Shown: positions 6,770 through 14,215 of the stretch, in pieces | Numbering within the stretch: the first letter of the stretch is position 1 | Layout of the letters: every line of letters begins with the position of its first letter | Virus record (IMG/VR): IMGVR_UViG_3300022074_000334 | Coordinates: 1 to 25,938 of that record | Reading direction: 5' to 3' (one strand) | Source of the DNA: a virus | Length of the DNA stretch: 25,938 nucleotides | Translations under genes and position numbers: made by a program | The notes under the pieces: model-generated | The model's input: only the letters and a program-made list of their open reading frames with translations | The model's database searches: none | Told to the model about the DNA's origin: nothing

Positions 6770-7143
6770 TTTTGATATTTTTTAAGTTGTTTTTTTAATA
6801 CGTCGTTTTCAATTAATAATGTATTGTATTTGTAAAGTAATGATTCGGGCGTCATTTTTTTGGTTTCATAGCTGCTTAAAATAATTAATTTCAACGCCTG
6901 AAAATCAACGCGAAAAAAGTCGTCCCAATTAACCCAATTATCCAAATTCGCCAAACCATATAAAACCGAAGCGTGATCGCGTCCAACGGCCGCACCGATT
7001 TTTTTAACTGATTTTTTAGTTGTGTATTTTGCAAGCCAAAAATAAACCGCGCGCGCCATAACCAATTCACGTTCACGGCTGTTTTTTGTGATGTCACAAT
7101 TGAAATGTTTGTTGACTTTTTTTATCAAATATTCTAATTCCAT
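6766..7143 (-). CDS. Stand-alone DnaA domain IV-like DNA-binding protein
   Basis: A 125-residue protein whose residues 15-65 resemble DnaA domain IV, the part that binds DnaA boxes: an ARAVYFWLAKY helix, a KSVKKIGAAV helix and the signature GRDHASV (54-60), matching the GRDH(S/T)TV of DnaA. It has no AAA+ ATPase domain. A C-terminal coiled-coil-like tail (LLYKYNTLLIENDVLKKQLKK) could mediate dimerisation. It sits between the RecE-like exonuclease and a methyltransferase. It could direct the host initiation machinery to the phage, compete for DnaA boxes, or regulate transcription. Confidence 0.8.
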   Translation of the reverse strand: MELEYLIKKVNKHFNCDITKNSRERELVMARAVYFWLAKYTTKKSVKKIGAAVGRDHASVLYGLANLDNWVNWDDFFRVDFQALKLIILSSYETKKMTPESLLYKYNTLLIENDVLKKQLKKYQK

Positions 7144-7147
7144 AATG

Positions 7148-7903
7148 TTATAATATTAAACTTCCGTCGTCGTGAAACTCATTCCAGGTGTAGCCGGAAA
7201 CAATCCCGGTGTCACAATAAATTTTCCAATCGTCAAACGCGCGTTTCCACGCCTTGCGGCCTTGCTCAATCATTTCGTCGCTTAATGTGTAAACCTCAAC
7301 CGTGAACGGGTAATTTGTTTCAACTGCAATGAATTTAAAGTTATCAAGGCCGCATTGGTCTAAATAAAACGCAGCTTGTAAATGATAAGCGTATTTATAA
7401 ACGTCCCGGCGAAACGCAACGGGCGAATTGTCTTGACACGTTTTGACGTCTGATATAAACCCCGAAACGCGATTCAAACAATCCGGACGGACGCGAACGT
7501 CCAAACCCTCGTGTTTGCCGTAATGCGATAATTCAATTTCGCCTTGACAATACTTTTGCGCCAAATCGTGATTTCGGAAGTTTTCCAAAATTTTGGTGAT
7601 TTTTTCGTGATCATCAAATGAAACAATTTTTTTGCCGGCGGCCTTTTTTTGTTCCATTTCAAATTGTTCTTTTCCCGCTTTTGTCCGGCGGTCAATTTTC
7701 GGCATAACGTGAAAATCCTTATAATACATTTCCGGTTCTAACATTGCGCAATGAACCGCCGTCCCCAATGCCATTGCGGAACTCTCAAACGGTTTTTGGT
7801 TAATGAAATGATATACCGATTTTTTATAAATAGCTTTTAACCCCGACGCGCTAATTGCCGGCGACGAATGATATTTTTCATTTGAATCAAATTGTGTTTT
7901 CAT
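7148..7903 (-). CDS. RecE-like / RecB-type PD-(D/E)XK exonuclease
   Basis: A 251-residue enzyme expected to resect double-stranded DNA ends for single-strand annealing recombination. Motifs: ISASGLKAIYKKS near the N-terminus, LGTAVHCAML with H51, VRPD with D141, DVK with D152 and K154, and QAAFY (176-180). This is the order seen in phage exonucleases of the RecE/exodeoxyribonuclease VIII-like PD-(D/E)XK group. It follows the annealing protein gene and an SSB-tailed small protein, so the three probably form a recombination system. Its ATG overlaps the stop of a 43-residue coiled-coil gene. Confidence 0.87.
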   Translation of the reverse strand: MKTQFDSNEKYHSSPAISASGLKAIYKKSVYHFINQKPFESSAMALGTAVHCAMLEPEMYYKDFHVMPKIDRRTKAGKEQFEMEQKKAAGKKIVSFDDHEKITKILENFRNHDLAQKYCQGEIELSHYGKHEGLDVRVRPDCLNRVSGFISDVKTCQDNSPVAFRRDVYKYAYHLQAAFYLDQCGLDNFKFIAVETNYPFTVEVYTLSDEMIEQGRKAWKRAFDDWKIYCDTGIVSGYTWNEFHDDGSLIL

Positions 7904-8034
7904 TATTCTATGATTTTATAATTGTTTATTTCTTTAATGATTTTCTTTAAATTTTTATTCTCCTTTTGAAGCCGTGAAATGTTGTTTTGCAACGCGTCAA
8001 TTCGCCAATAAAGGAATTCCAATAAATTTTCCAT
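7903..8034 (-). CDS. 43-residue coiled-coil-like protein
   Basis: Starts at the ATG at 8032-8034 and ends in a TAATG overlap with the exonuclease gene. Nearly all of it can form one amphipathic helix: Leu and Ile recur at heptad-like spacing, with a Lys/Asn-rich centre (RLQKENKNLKKIIKEI). It could dimerise or bind the exonuclease. No family is recognised. The coupling to the exonuclease and the lack of stops support a real gene. Confidence 0.6.
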   Translation of the reverse strand: MENLLEFLYWRIDALQNNISRLQKENKNLKKIIKEINNYKIIE

Positions 8035-8056
8035 TTTGTTAATTTTTTATAAAACT

Positions 8057-8070
8057 AAAAATATATTTTC
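8057..8070 (-). promoter_or_regulatory. GAAAATATATTTTT element downstream of an internal terminator
   Basis: This is a near-copy of the GAAAATATTTTTTT element found before other units. It lies between the terminator at 8090-8118 and the 43-residue gene, so it may restart transcription of the replication genes. No clear TAnnTTTG box follows. Confidence 0.3.
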
Positions 8071-8089
8071 AATTTGCAAAATTATTTTC

Positions 8090-8118
8090 AAAAAAAAACG
8101 GCTTCATATCTGAAACCG
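8090..8118 (-). terminator. Rho-independent terminator after the SSB-tailed gene
   Basis: On the minus strand CGGTTTCA-GATA-TGAAGCCG forms an 8-bp stem (one G-T pair, 8099-8118) followed by nine T (8090-8098). It would separate the first early genes from the exonuclease operon, perhaps only partly. Confidence 0.8.
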
Positions 8119-8146
8119 CTTTTCGCTTTGTTTGTCATTTTGCCGA

Positions 8147-8383
8147 TTAAAAGGGCAAATCGTCGGACGTTTCCGCAACTGGTGCCGCTTCCGGTTTGAC
8201 GTATGGATCGGACAATTTGATTGAAAAAAACTTCCCTTTTGCGCCCTCTTTTATCCACGCGGCAATTTGTTGATTTGTGCCGTCTTGTAATTTAATCGTA
8301 CCGGAATAATCGGGTTGATTGTCATTTGTTTTATTGGTGTTTTTAAATAAACTTCCATTTCCATTGTTGTGTTCGTATGCCAT
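8147..8383 (-). CDS. Small protein with SSB-type acidic C-terminal tip
   Basis: A 78-residue protein. Its N-terminal half resembles DUF736-like small proteins (GSLFKNTNKT, DYSGTIKL, AAWIKEGAKGKFFSIKL), a short beta-rich fold. It ends in TSDDLPF, very close to the DDIPF tip by which bacterial SSB recruits repair and replication proteins. It lies between the annealing recombinase and the exonuclease. I infer a single-strand-binding or SSB-mimic role: it could bring recombination enzymes to DNA or compete with host SSB for partners. It is far shorter than a canonical SSB. Confidence 0.7.
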   Translation of the reverse strand: MAYEHNNGNGSLFKNTNKTNDNQPDYSGTIKLQDGTNQQIAAWIKEGAKGKFFSIKLSDPYVKPEAAPVAETSDDLPF

Positions 8384-8394
8384 TTTTATTGATT

Positions 8395-8898
8395 TTAAAT
8401 ATTAAATTTTTGCTTTATTTGTTCGCGGTATTGTTTTTTAATTAAGAAGCCGGCCAATACCTTTTCCGCTTGTTCCTTTGTTGCTTTCATTGTCGCGTTG
8501 AATTGCGCGTCCGTTAGCCATTTTTTACCGTCCTTTATTTTAGGCTTTTCAGCGCTTTGATTTTTAACGGCGTTTTGAACTTCATTCGCTGATGCGATTG
8601 ACGTGTCAATTCCAATGCCTAAATAACCCAACGCCCGGCCCAATGCCGACGTGAAACCATTTTCAACAAATGACGTTTTGTTTATATATGAACTGTCGCG
8701 ATACTCTTGTGAATGCGCCGAAGCGATTTCAACGCCTTTGTCGTCGCAAATAGCAACTTTAAAAACGCCCTCTTTTTCGTCAATATGGACCAATGATTCT
8801 TTTATTTGCCAACCGTCAAATGTTGGTTCGCTTCTAAAATATTTTAGACGTTCGTTGACGGTAATATATTCCCGTCCTTTGATATTTATTGTTTTCAT
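8395..8898 (-). CDS. Single-strand annealing recombinase-like (ERF/Rad52-type)
   Basis: A 167-residue protein. Its first 105 residues look like a phage single-strand annealing protein: a beta-rich section (VHIDEKEGVFKVAICDD), then a conserved helix TSALGRALGYLGIGI (84-97) and SIASANEV, similar to the xGRALGxLG segment of ERF/Sak-type proteins. The C-terminal third is Lys-rich and helical. It neighbours an SSB-tailed protein and an exonuclease, the usual partners of such annealing proteins. The exact family (ERF, Sak or other Rad52-like) cannot be settled by eye. Confidence 0.75.
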   Translation of the reverse strand: MKTINIKGREYITVNERLKYFRSEPTFDGWQIKESLVHIDEKEGVFKVAICDDKGVEIASAHSQEYRDSSYINKTSFVENGFTSALGRALGYLGIGIDTSIASANEVQNAVKNQSAEKPKIKDGKKWLTDAQFNATMKATKEQAEKVLAGFLIKKQYREQIKQKFNI

Positions 8899-8919
8899 TT
8901 TATTAAATTTTAAAGGTGA

Positions 8920-9108
8920 TTAAATGTCCAGGATTTCAGAAATTCCAAAACCGGCGTCGCTTAAAATAGTGACTTCGGCAATTGTGAATGAATCCGGATT
9001 TTGCAAACGTGATTTTAATGTTGGCATTGTGCAATTAAGCAATTCACAAACATCGTAACGTTTTAAATTTAAGCGCTTTAATTCCGCTTTGAATTTATTT
9101 TCAAACAT
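8920..9108 (-). CDS. Small HTH-like DNA-binding protein, first gene of the early block
   Basis: A 62-residue protein read from the ATG at 9106-9108; a TTG nine bases upstream is in frame but less likely. LKRYDVCELLNCTMPTLKSR looks like a helix-turn-helix with a recognition helix near residues 26-36, and the overall fold resembles a minimal Cro/phage regulator. It directly follows the promoter at 9131-9170 and so is the first product of the replication block, fitting an early regulator, perhaps autoregulatory. There is no CI-like partner, so a lysogeny switch is not indicated. Confidence 0.6.
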   Translation of the reverse strand: MFENKFKAELKRLNLKRYDVCELLNCTMPTLKSRLQNPDSFTIAEVTILSDAGFGISEILDI

Positions 9109-9130
9109 ATTTTTCAAATTGTGTTGGCAA

Positions 9131-9170
9131 CAAAAGTAAAAAATTTCTTTTAAATAAAAAAAATATTTTC
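9131..9170 (-). promoter_or_regulatory. Promoter of the early/replication block
   Basis: On the minus strand TACTTTTG (9131-9138) is an exact TAnnTTTG -7 box. The element GAAAATATTTTTTT (9157-9170) lies 18 bases upstream. The same pair, with 17-base spacing, stands before the tiny-gene cassette at 22765. It lies immediately downstream of a strong terminator. Confidence 0.7.
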
Positions 9171-9210
9171 AAAAAAAAACCGCCGCAAATCAATAAAGAA
9201 ATTACGACGG
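9171..9210 (-). terminator. Rho-independent terminator after the tail genes
   Basis: On the minus strand CCGTCGTAA pairs with TTGCGGCGG (9202-9210 and 9180-9188; 9 bp with two G-T pairs) around a 13-base loop, followed by nine T. It ends the structural block and insulates it from the early block. Confidence 0.88.
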
Positions 9211-9231
9211 CCGACAAACAAAGAAAATGTT

Positions 9232-11463
9232 TTATCGATATGAATTCGTTGTTGTCACGTCGTCATCATCGTTTGGAACGTGCGACGTGATTTTGTATTC
9301 ATTTTTTTTGACGTTATATGTCAATCCGTCAATGATTGCCGGTTGTTCGTTTTCTGTTTTTGTGGCAAAATTCACCCATAATTTATTGTGAATTGAAAAA
9401 GGTTTTCGCCTTGAATTTCTAAAAAGACCGTCGTATCTTTTGACAAAACTTCTAAAATCATTGGCGATGTTTTGCGTTGTAACTTCATAGGCTTTTTTAA
9501 ATAAATTTGATCCACCGATTACGGACAAATTGTCCCGTGTTCGTGCTAAATTTTTATTGAAAAATCGACGGGTGTTTGTGCTTAAATATTTCGTGAAATT
9601 TTTTGTTGTTGTGGTTGTGGTTGCGTTTGAAATCGTTGTTTTTAATGTGACATCATCAACCGACCGCACGTCGTCCGGCTTAAATGTTTTCATATTATCA
9701 AAATAGGTTGTCACATAGGTTGACGCCGTTGTTGTTGTGTTTAATAAAAACGCTTCCATTGTCACGGCCGTCAATGTGGCTTGACTTGGACTTTGATCAA
9801 TTCCGTTGCTACTTAATTTTTGACTGAATTTTTTAAACAAATTATTTTCCGAACTTGTTAAATTATTTACAACTGGCAATTGTTGTATCGAACTAAAATT
9901 TGTAAATTTTTTCGCGTCGGAATCCCAACCATAAAAATGCGTTAATTGTGGCGTCACAAAATCCAAACGCAAATCAATTTTAAATGAAACGTTTGCTTCA
10001 ACACCGCCGCCGCTTGTTTCCTCAACAAAATAATAAAATTCTAATCCGAATTGGTTTAATTCCTCAAAGAAATTCGCAACGTCTATTGTTCCAAAACTTT
10101 GAAAATTCATTATCTTTATATTTTCCGGACTTGTTGGCGCGGTTCCGGTCAACCTCAACGCCTTTTTGCCCTTGAATTTAAAATCGGCGTCAACAACTTC
10201 GGCGTAATTATTTAAAATGGTCCAATCGCTTGTGCCGTATTCAAAACCTGAATTGTAAAATTCACCCCGCAAATTGTTTTGTTTTGACTTTACAATAACA
10301 GAATTAAGCGGCTGCAAATATTCAATATTAAAATCGCCGCCAATCGGTGTCAATTCTTTTGGCGCCACCAAAACAACCGGTTCGTTGATTGTGTCAACAA
10401 TAGCGCCCAAATAATCGTGACGCCTATTTTTTACGCGTTCATTATGCGTTGAATTTAGTTGATTAAAAATGTCGTTTTGAATGCCCGTTGGAACCGCGTT
10501 ATTTGCTTGTAATGACGCCAAAATTGAATCCTTGACCGTAATGTCAAAAATGTTTGACGCTTCTACAATGTACCATTCACCAAACGATTGAAAAATCCTT
10601 TGATTGTATAAACCTAAAATCAATTCCAATTGTTGTTTTGCATTGAAAACATCAAAATCGTTTGCCAATTCTTGCGACGCGAACATTGTCGCATTATATG
10701 GAAAAACCGAATCGGTTGAACCGTAATTGTTTCCCGCAATAAGTGACGAAAATGTAATGTCATTAATGCAATTAATTGGAATGTCCAAATCTAAATTTTG
10801 CAAAATCAATGCAATTCGCTGAATGTCGTTGTAGGAATTTGTATTTGATGACGAATAAAAATCGGCAACCGTGCCGTCAAAATCTGAAAGTGTCCCCAAA
10901 CCGTCAAACGCGTTCAAAGTAATTTCAAACGGCGGCGATTGTAGTGATTCGCGGAACCTATCAACCACTAAAAACCCGGTCCAAAATAAACCGAAATCGT
11001 TGTGAATGTCATTTGAAATTTGACTTTCAATACAATTCAAACTTTCTATTATTCCCGAATCATTGAAAACCCTTTTTTGATAAAACGTTGAATCTTTGAA
11101 AAACTTTGTTTCGTTTTCTAAACAATCAAACGATTCAATGAACCCACTGTCCGCAACAATGCGCGTTTCAAAATCATCAACAATTGGTTTGGAATAATAA
11201 ACATTGACTTTGTATTCACGTTCATCGAATTTATAAAAATCATCGTATGAAACCGAATCGGTGACAAACAATTTCAATTGACATTTTGATCCGATTATTG
11301 ACTTATAAAAATCGTCTGATGATTGCCACGAAATTTGAACGGGATTTGAGCCGCCGATAATTGGCAAAACATCACCGGAATAATTTTTTTTAAGTATTTC
11401 AAGTTTTTTTGGATATCCCAAAACGTCCGAAAATTCAAGCCTATATTTTACGCCGTATGCCAT
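9232..11463 (-). CDS. Tail-tip / distal tail or hub-like structural protein
   Basis: A 743-residue protein directly after the tape measure, where siphovirus tail-tip proteins are encoded. The N-terminal 190 residues are beta-rich, with YRLEFSD, VQISWQSSDDFY and the block SPPFEITLNAFDGLG. I know this layout from uncharacterised tail proteins of Bacteroidetes phages, but no enzymatic motif is visible. An internal repeat, DSGFIESFDCLE (105-116) and DSGIIESLNCIE (135-146), lies in the N-terminal region, period 30 residues. The C-terminal part is Thr/Asn-rich and may be a beta-structured fibre. The gene is followed by a strong terminator. Confidence 0.75.
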   Translation of the reverse strand: MAYGVKYRLEFSDVLGYPKKLEILKKNYSGDVLPIIGGSNPVQISWQSSDDFYKSIIGSKCQLKLFVTDSVSYDDFYKFDEREYKVNVYYSKPIVDDFETRIVADSGFIESFDCLENETKFFKDSTFYQKRVFNDSGIIESLNCIESQISNDIHNDFGLFWTGFLVVDRFRESLQSPPFEITLNAFDGLGTLSDFDGTVADFYSSSNTNSYNDIQRIALILQNLDLDIPINCINDITFSSLIAGNNYGSTDSVFPYNATMFASQELANDFDVFNAKQQLELILGLYNQRIFQSFGEWYIVEASNIFDITVKDSILASLQANNAVPTGIQNDIFNQLNSTHNERVKNRRHDYLGAIVDTINEPVVLVAPKELTPIGGDFNIEYLQPLNSVIVKSKQNNLRGEFYNSGFEYGTSDWTILNNYAEVVDADFKFKGKKALRLTGTAPTSPENIKIMNFQSFGTIDVANFFEELNQFGLEFYYFVEETSGGGVEANVSFKIDLRLDFVTPQLTHFYGWDSDAKKFTNFSSIQQLPVVNNLTSSENNLFKKFSQKLSSNGIDQSPSQATLTAVTMEAFLLNTTTTASTYVTTYFDNMKTFKPDDVRSVDDVTLKTTISNATTTTTTKNFTKYLSTNTRRFFNKNLARTRDNLSVIGGSNLFKKAYEVTTQNIANDFRSFVKRYDGLFRNSRRKPFSIHNKLWVNFATKTENEQPAIIDGLTYNVKKNEYKITSHVPNDDDDVTTTNSYR

Positions 11464-11472
11464 AAGTTGTTT

Positions 11473-13662
11473 TTAATATATTCGTCCGGCCGTTTCATTG
11501 GCGCGTTCAATCGCAATCAATAAGTCTTGACCGTCAACCCTCACGTTTCCGGTCACGGTTAAATTTCCACCACCGGCGCCACCAATCATTGATTGTAATT
11601 TGTTTAATGGTGCAATGACTTCCGGATTTTGTCGCGCGCCTGGATATTCACCAACCAATCCCATTGTGGGACCGCTAACAATACCACCGTTGGCGAATGC
11701 GGTTGCACCGCCACCTTTGGCAATTTTACTTGCTTGCGCCCTTGCAAACGAACCCAACGCAATTAAAGCTATACCGGCCGCAATAGCAACCGGACCACTT
11801 AAATTTTCAAGCGCTTTTTTTATGGCAATTACAGTTTTTCCAACACCTAATGAAAGTTTACCTAATTGAATCGCCATATTGCCAATAGTTGTCAAAACAA
11901 CTTGTGAAAGTTTTTTGGCTAAATTACCGCCGCCGGCCAATGCTTGGCCCAATGCCATTCCTATGCCAGTTGCCAATTGTTGTAAACCGCCCGTGATAAT
12001 GTTTCCAATTTCTGAATTAAATGCGGCCGCGTTTGCGATTGCAATTTGTTGTTGTTCGGATAAAACCGATTGTTGTTCGGCAATTGCCGCCGGGATTCCC
12101 GCCGTGTCGGCTTTTATTGCGTTTGTGACCGGTGTCATAATACCGCCGGATTCAAGCGCCGAAACACTTGTTGCCGTTCCACGACCTTGACCACCTAAAC
12201 CACCACCACCGGACGTTGTTGTTGTTGTTCCGCCACCGCCCGCAGCTTGACCGCCGTCACCGGCTGAAACAACCGCCACCGGAACGACAATTGGCGAAAT
12301 TTGTTTTTGTTCTAATGCCTCGTTGAAATTATCAACAACACTTGAACCCAATGTTTTGGCGTCGGTTTTAATATCATTGAACGCGCTAATCATATTGTCC
12401 TTAATACCTTTTGACGCCTTAACAAAACCGGCTTTTATTTGTTCCGGATCAAACGTAAAAATCCCCATTATAATGTCACCAACGCCACCCAATATTGAAA
12501 CAATATTTTTGCCGGCCGTTTTTAAAATTGTGACCAATGTTGAAAAAACAAATTTTCCAACCGCAACCAAATTTTTGAATTGCATAATTATTGCGTCCAC
12601 GGCTAATTGTATCGGCAACGAATTGTTGTATAATTCAATAAAATAATTGCCGACTTTAATCAATGCGGCTTTTATACCTGACCAATTTTTATAAATAACA
12701 ACGCCAACTGCGGTCAATGCAGCAACGACCAAACCAATAGGCCCGGTCATCAAAGTTAATGCGGCACCGATTGCCGGCGCCATTGTCAATAAACTTCCAA
12801 TTATTGCAATCACCGGTCCCAATGCAGCAACAACGCCGCCAAATATTAAAATGGCTTTTTTAACCGTTGGCGACAAATCGCCGAATCGTTGAATTAAACC
12901 ATTCAAAAAAGTCACTAATTTTGTAAATACTGGCAAAATAATTTCACCAAATCGCGCGGCCAATTCTTTTAAAGACTCTTGAAAAATACGCATCTGATTT
13001 GCAGCGCCACCGCTTGTTCGTGAAAAATCACCTTGGGCGTTCGCCGTTTTTGCCATAATAAATTCATATCTCAAAGCGACCTTTTCCGCTTGCGACATTG
13101 TTTTTATATTGGCGTTCATTCCTTGTTCCATTGCAAAGTTTTTCAAATTGACTTCGGTCATAACAACGCCCAATCTTTTCAATGATTCCGTTTCGCCCGT
13201 GAAAACGCCGGCCAATGCCGTTTGCGCTTGTTCAATATCAATGTTTTTAAAAGACGCCAAATCGCCGGCTAAACCAACTAATTGGGTTGACATTCCCGCC
13301 GCGGCGTTTGTTGACAATCCCATTGATGTCGCCATATCGCCAAACAATGCCGCCATATCAAGCGCGGAACCCTCGGCGATTCCGAATTCTTTTAATGTTG
13401 TTTTTGCGAATTCTTTAACTTCTTTTCGCGAGTTTCCAAATGCAACATCAACTTTGTTCATTGATTCCTGAAAATCACTTGCGAATTTTATTGCGGCACC
13501 ACCCGCGGCAACCAACGGCAACGTCAAACGTGTGGACATTGATTTTCCAACACTTTGCATTTTAGAACCAAAAGATTGTAATTTTGAACTCGCGGAACTT
13601 AAAGCATTTTTAAGTTTCGACGAATCGCCGGTGATGTTTAATTTTAAATTTGATTCGGCCAT
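11473..13662 (-). CDS. Tail tape measure protein
   Basis: A 729-residue protein that sets tail length and helps DNA ejection. The N-terminus (SSASSKLQSFGSKMQSVGKS) and the following Ala/Gly-rich helical region (FASDFQESMNKVDVAFG) match the TP901-type tape measure family. Hydrophobic segments near residues 270-330 (AILIFGGVVAALGPVIAIIG) are typical membrane-inserting regions. A Gly/Thr-rich linker lies near residues 475-500. It follows the tail chaperone pair, as usual. At roughly 1.5 Å per helical residue the tail would be near 110 nm, an inference only. Confidence 0.92.
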   Translation of the reverse strand: MAESNLKLNITGDSSKLKNALSSASSKLQSFGSKMQSVGKSMSTRLTLPLVAAGGAAIKFASDFQESMNKVDVAFGNSRKEVKEFAKTTLKEFGIAEGSALDMAALFGDMATSMGLSTNAAAGMSTQLVGLAGDLASFKNIDIEQAQTALAGVFTGETESLKRLGVVMTEVNLKNFAMEQGMNANIKTMSQAEKVALRYEFIMAKTANAQGDFSRTSGGAANQMRIFQESLKELAARFGEIILPVFTKLVTFLNGLIQRFGDLSPTVKKAILIFGGVVAALGPVIAIIGSLLTMAPAIGAALTLMTGPIGLVVAALTAVGVVIYKNWSGIKAALIKVGNYFIELYNNSLPIQLAVDAIIMQFKNLVAVGKFVFSTLVTILKTAGKNIVSILGGVGDIIMGIFTFDPEQIKAGFVKASKGIKDNMISAFNDIKTDAKTLGSSVVDNFNEALEQKQISPIVVPVAVVSAGDGGQAAGGGGTTTTTSGGGGLGGQGRGTATSVSALESGGIMTPVTNAIKADTAGIPAAIAEQQSVLSEQQQIAIANAAAFNSEIGNIITGGLQQLATGIGMALGQALAGGGNLAKKLSQVVLTTIGNMAIQLGKLSLGVGKTVIAIKKALENLSGPVAIAAGIALIALGSFARAQASKIAKGGGATAFANGGIVSGPTMGLVGEYPGARQNPEVIAPLNKLQSMIGGAGGGNLTVTGNVRVDGQDLLIAIERANETAGRIY

Positions 13663-13679
13663 AAAAGGAATATTTTAGA

Positions 13680-13687
13680 CAAAAATA
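13680..13687 (-). promoter_or_regulatory. Putative -7 box (TATTTTTG) before the tape measure gene
   Basis: TATTTTTG lies 17 bases before the tape measure ATG within an AT-rich leader. The same octamer stands before both fibre-like genes' neighbours at 16797 and 18541. Confidence 0.4.
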
Positions 13688-13789
13688 CAAAAAAAAAGAC
13701 GCATTAAAATTTAAAAAATTTTTTCAATTTTATACGAAGGTAAATTTTGACTGTTGAATGTTCTCGAATTTTTGGTATATATATAGCGC

Positions 13790-13873
13790 AGCGGTATAAA
13801 AACCGCTTAAAACGGCTAAAAAGCGCCTTAAATCAAATGTCCGTTTTTTGTACTTTTGCCGTTTTTTGTACTT
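13790..13873. repeat. Intergenic tandem repeat and hairpin after the chaperone pair
   Basis: CCGTTTTTTGTACTT occurs at 13841-13855 and 13859-13873 (period 18), the second copy reaching the stop codon of the upstream gene. TACTTTTG within the first repeat is a plus-strand TAnnTTTG. A 6-bp hairpin AGCGGT/ACCGCT (13790-13795, 13802-13807) lies beside it. The rest of the 209-base gap up to the tape measure gene is AT-rich, and I see no gene in it. Confidence 0.6.
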
Positions 13874-14207
13874 ATTTTAACGTCTTTTTGTTCGTCATTT
13901 GTTTGGCTTTTAATTCAAACGCTTCCATTTGTTCCCGTGTCGATTTTGGTTTGGCGAGTTCAATTTGACGTTTTTTGTCAACCGGCAATTCAAACAATTG
14001 TTCCGGTTTCAACATTTGCGATTTCTTTTGACATTGGACGTTGTGAATCATTGCGGCCAAATACCGCGTTTGTTCCCATTGCAAATTGATGTTGTTGTGA
14101 TAATGTTCGGCGATCAATCCGTTTTCACGCCACGTTTGCCGCCAAAAATCGTTTGGTTTTATGCCAATCAAACCGATGTAATAATCGGTCAAAGTTTCAA
14201 AATTTAC
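13872..14207 (-). CDS. Tail assembly chaperone, frameshift-derived C-terminal extension (gpT-like)
   Basis: A 111-codon reading frame in the -1 frame relative to the upstream chaperone gene. It has no ATG near its beginning: the frame runs without a stop from the slippery site (KVNFETLTDYYIGLIG) and the first Met is far inside. It is therefore best read as the extension of a 235-residue G-GT-type fusion, as in lambda and many siphoviruses. Lys/Glu-rich helices and an FW pair (NDFWRQTWRENG) fit this family of chaperone extensions. The fusion would help assemble tape measure and tube; it precedes the tape measure gene as expected. A separate TTG start at 14192 is possible but less likely. Confidence 0.8.
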   Translation of the reverse strand, partial: VNFETLTDYYIGLIGIKPNDFWRQTWRENGLIAEHYHNNINLQWEQTRYLAAMIHNVQCQKKSQMLKPEQLFELPVDKKRQIELAKPKSTREQMEAFELKAKQMTNKKTLK

Positions 14208-14215
14208 TTTTTTGA
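14204..14215 (-). promoter_or_regulatory. Programmed -1 ribosomal frameshift site A AAA AAG
   Basis: Minus strand TC[A AAA AAG] TAA: the heptamer is at 14207-14213, with the zero-frame stop at 14204-14206. After slipping, the codons read AAA AAA GTA AAT and stay open to 13872. I see no obvious strong downstream stem-loop. Confidence 0.82.

Noticed and set aside
8251-8259. TTATCCACG, one base off a DnaA box
   Set aside because: A single copy inside a coding region; chance occurrence is likely, and no cluster of boxes was seen.
8920-9117. Upstream TTG start for the first early gene
   Set aside because: An ATG nine bases downstream gives a complete protein with a normal A-rich leader, so TTG is unnecessary.
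11600-13471. Long plus-strand reading frames opposite the tape measure gene
   Set aside because: They mirror the Ala/Gly-rich codons of the tape measure gene, have no recognisable domains and no promoter context; shadows of the real gene.
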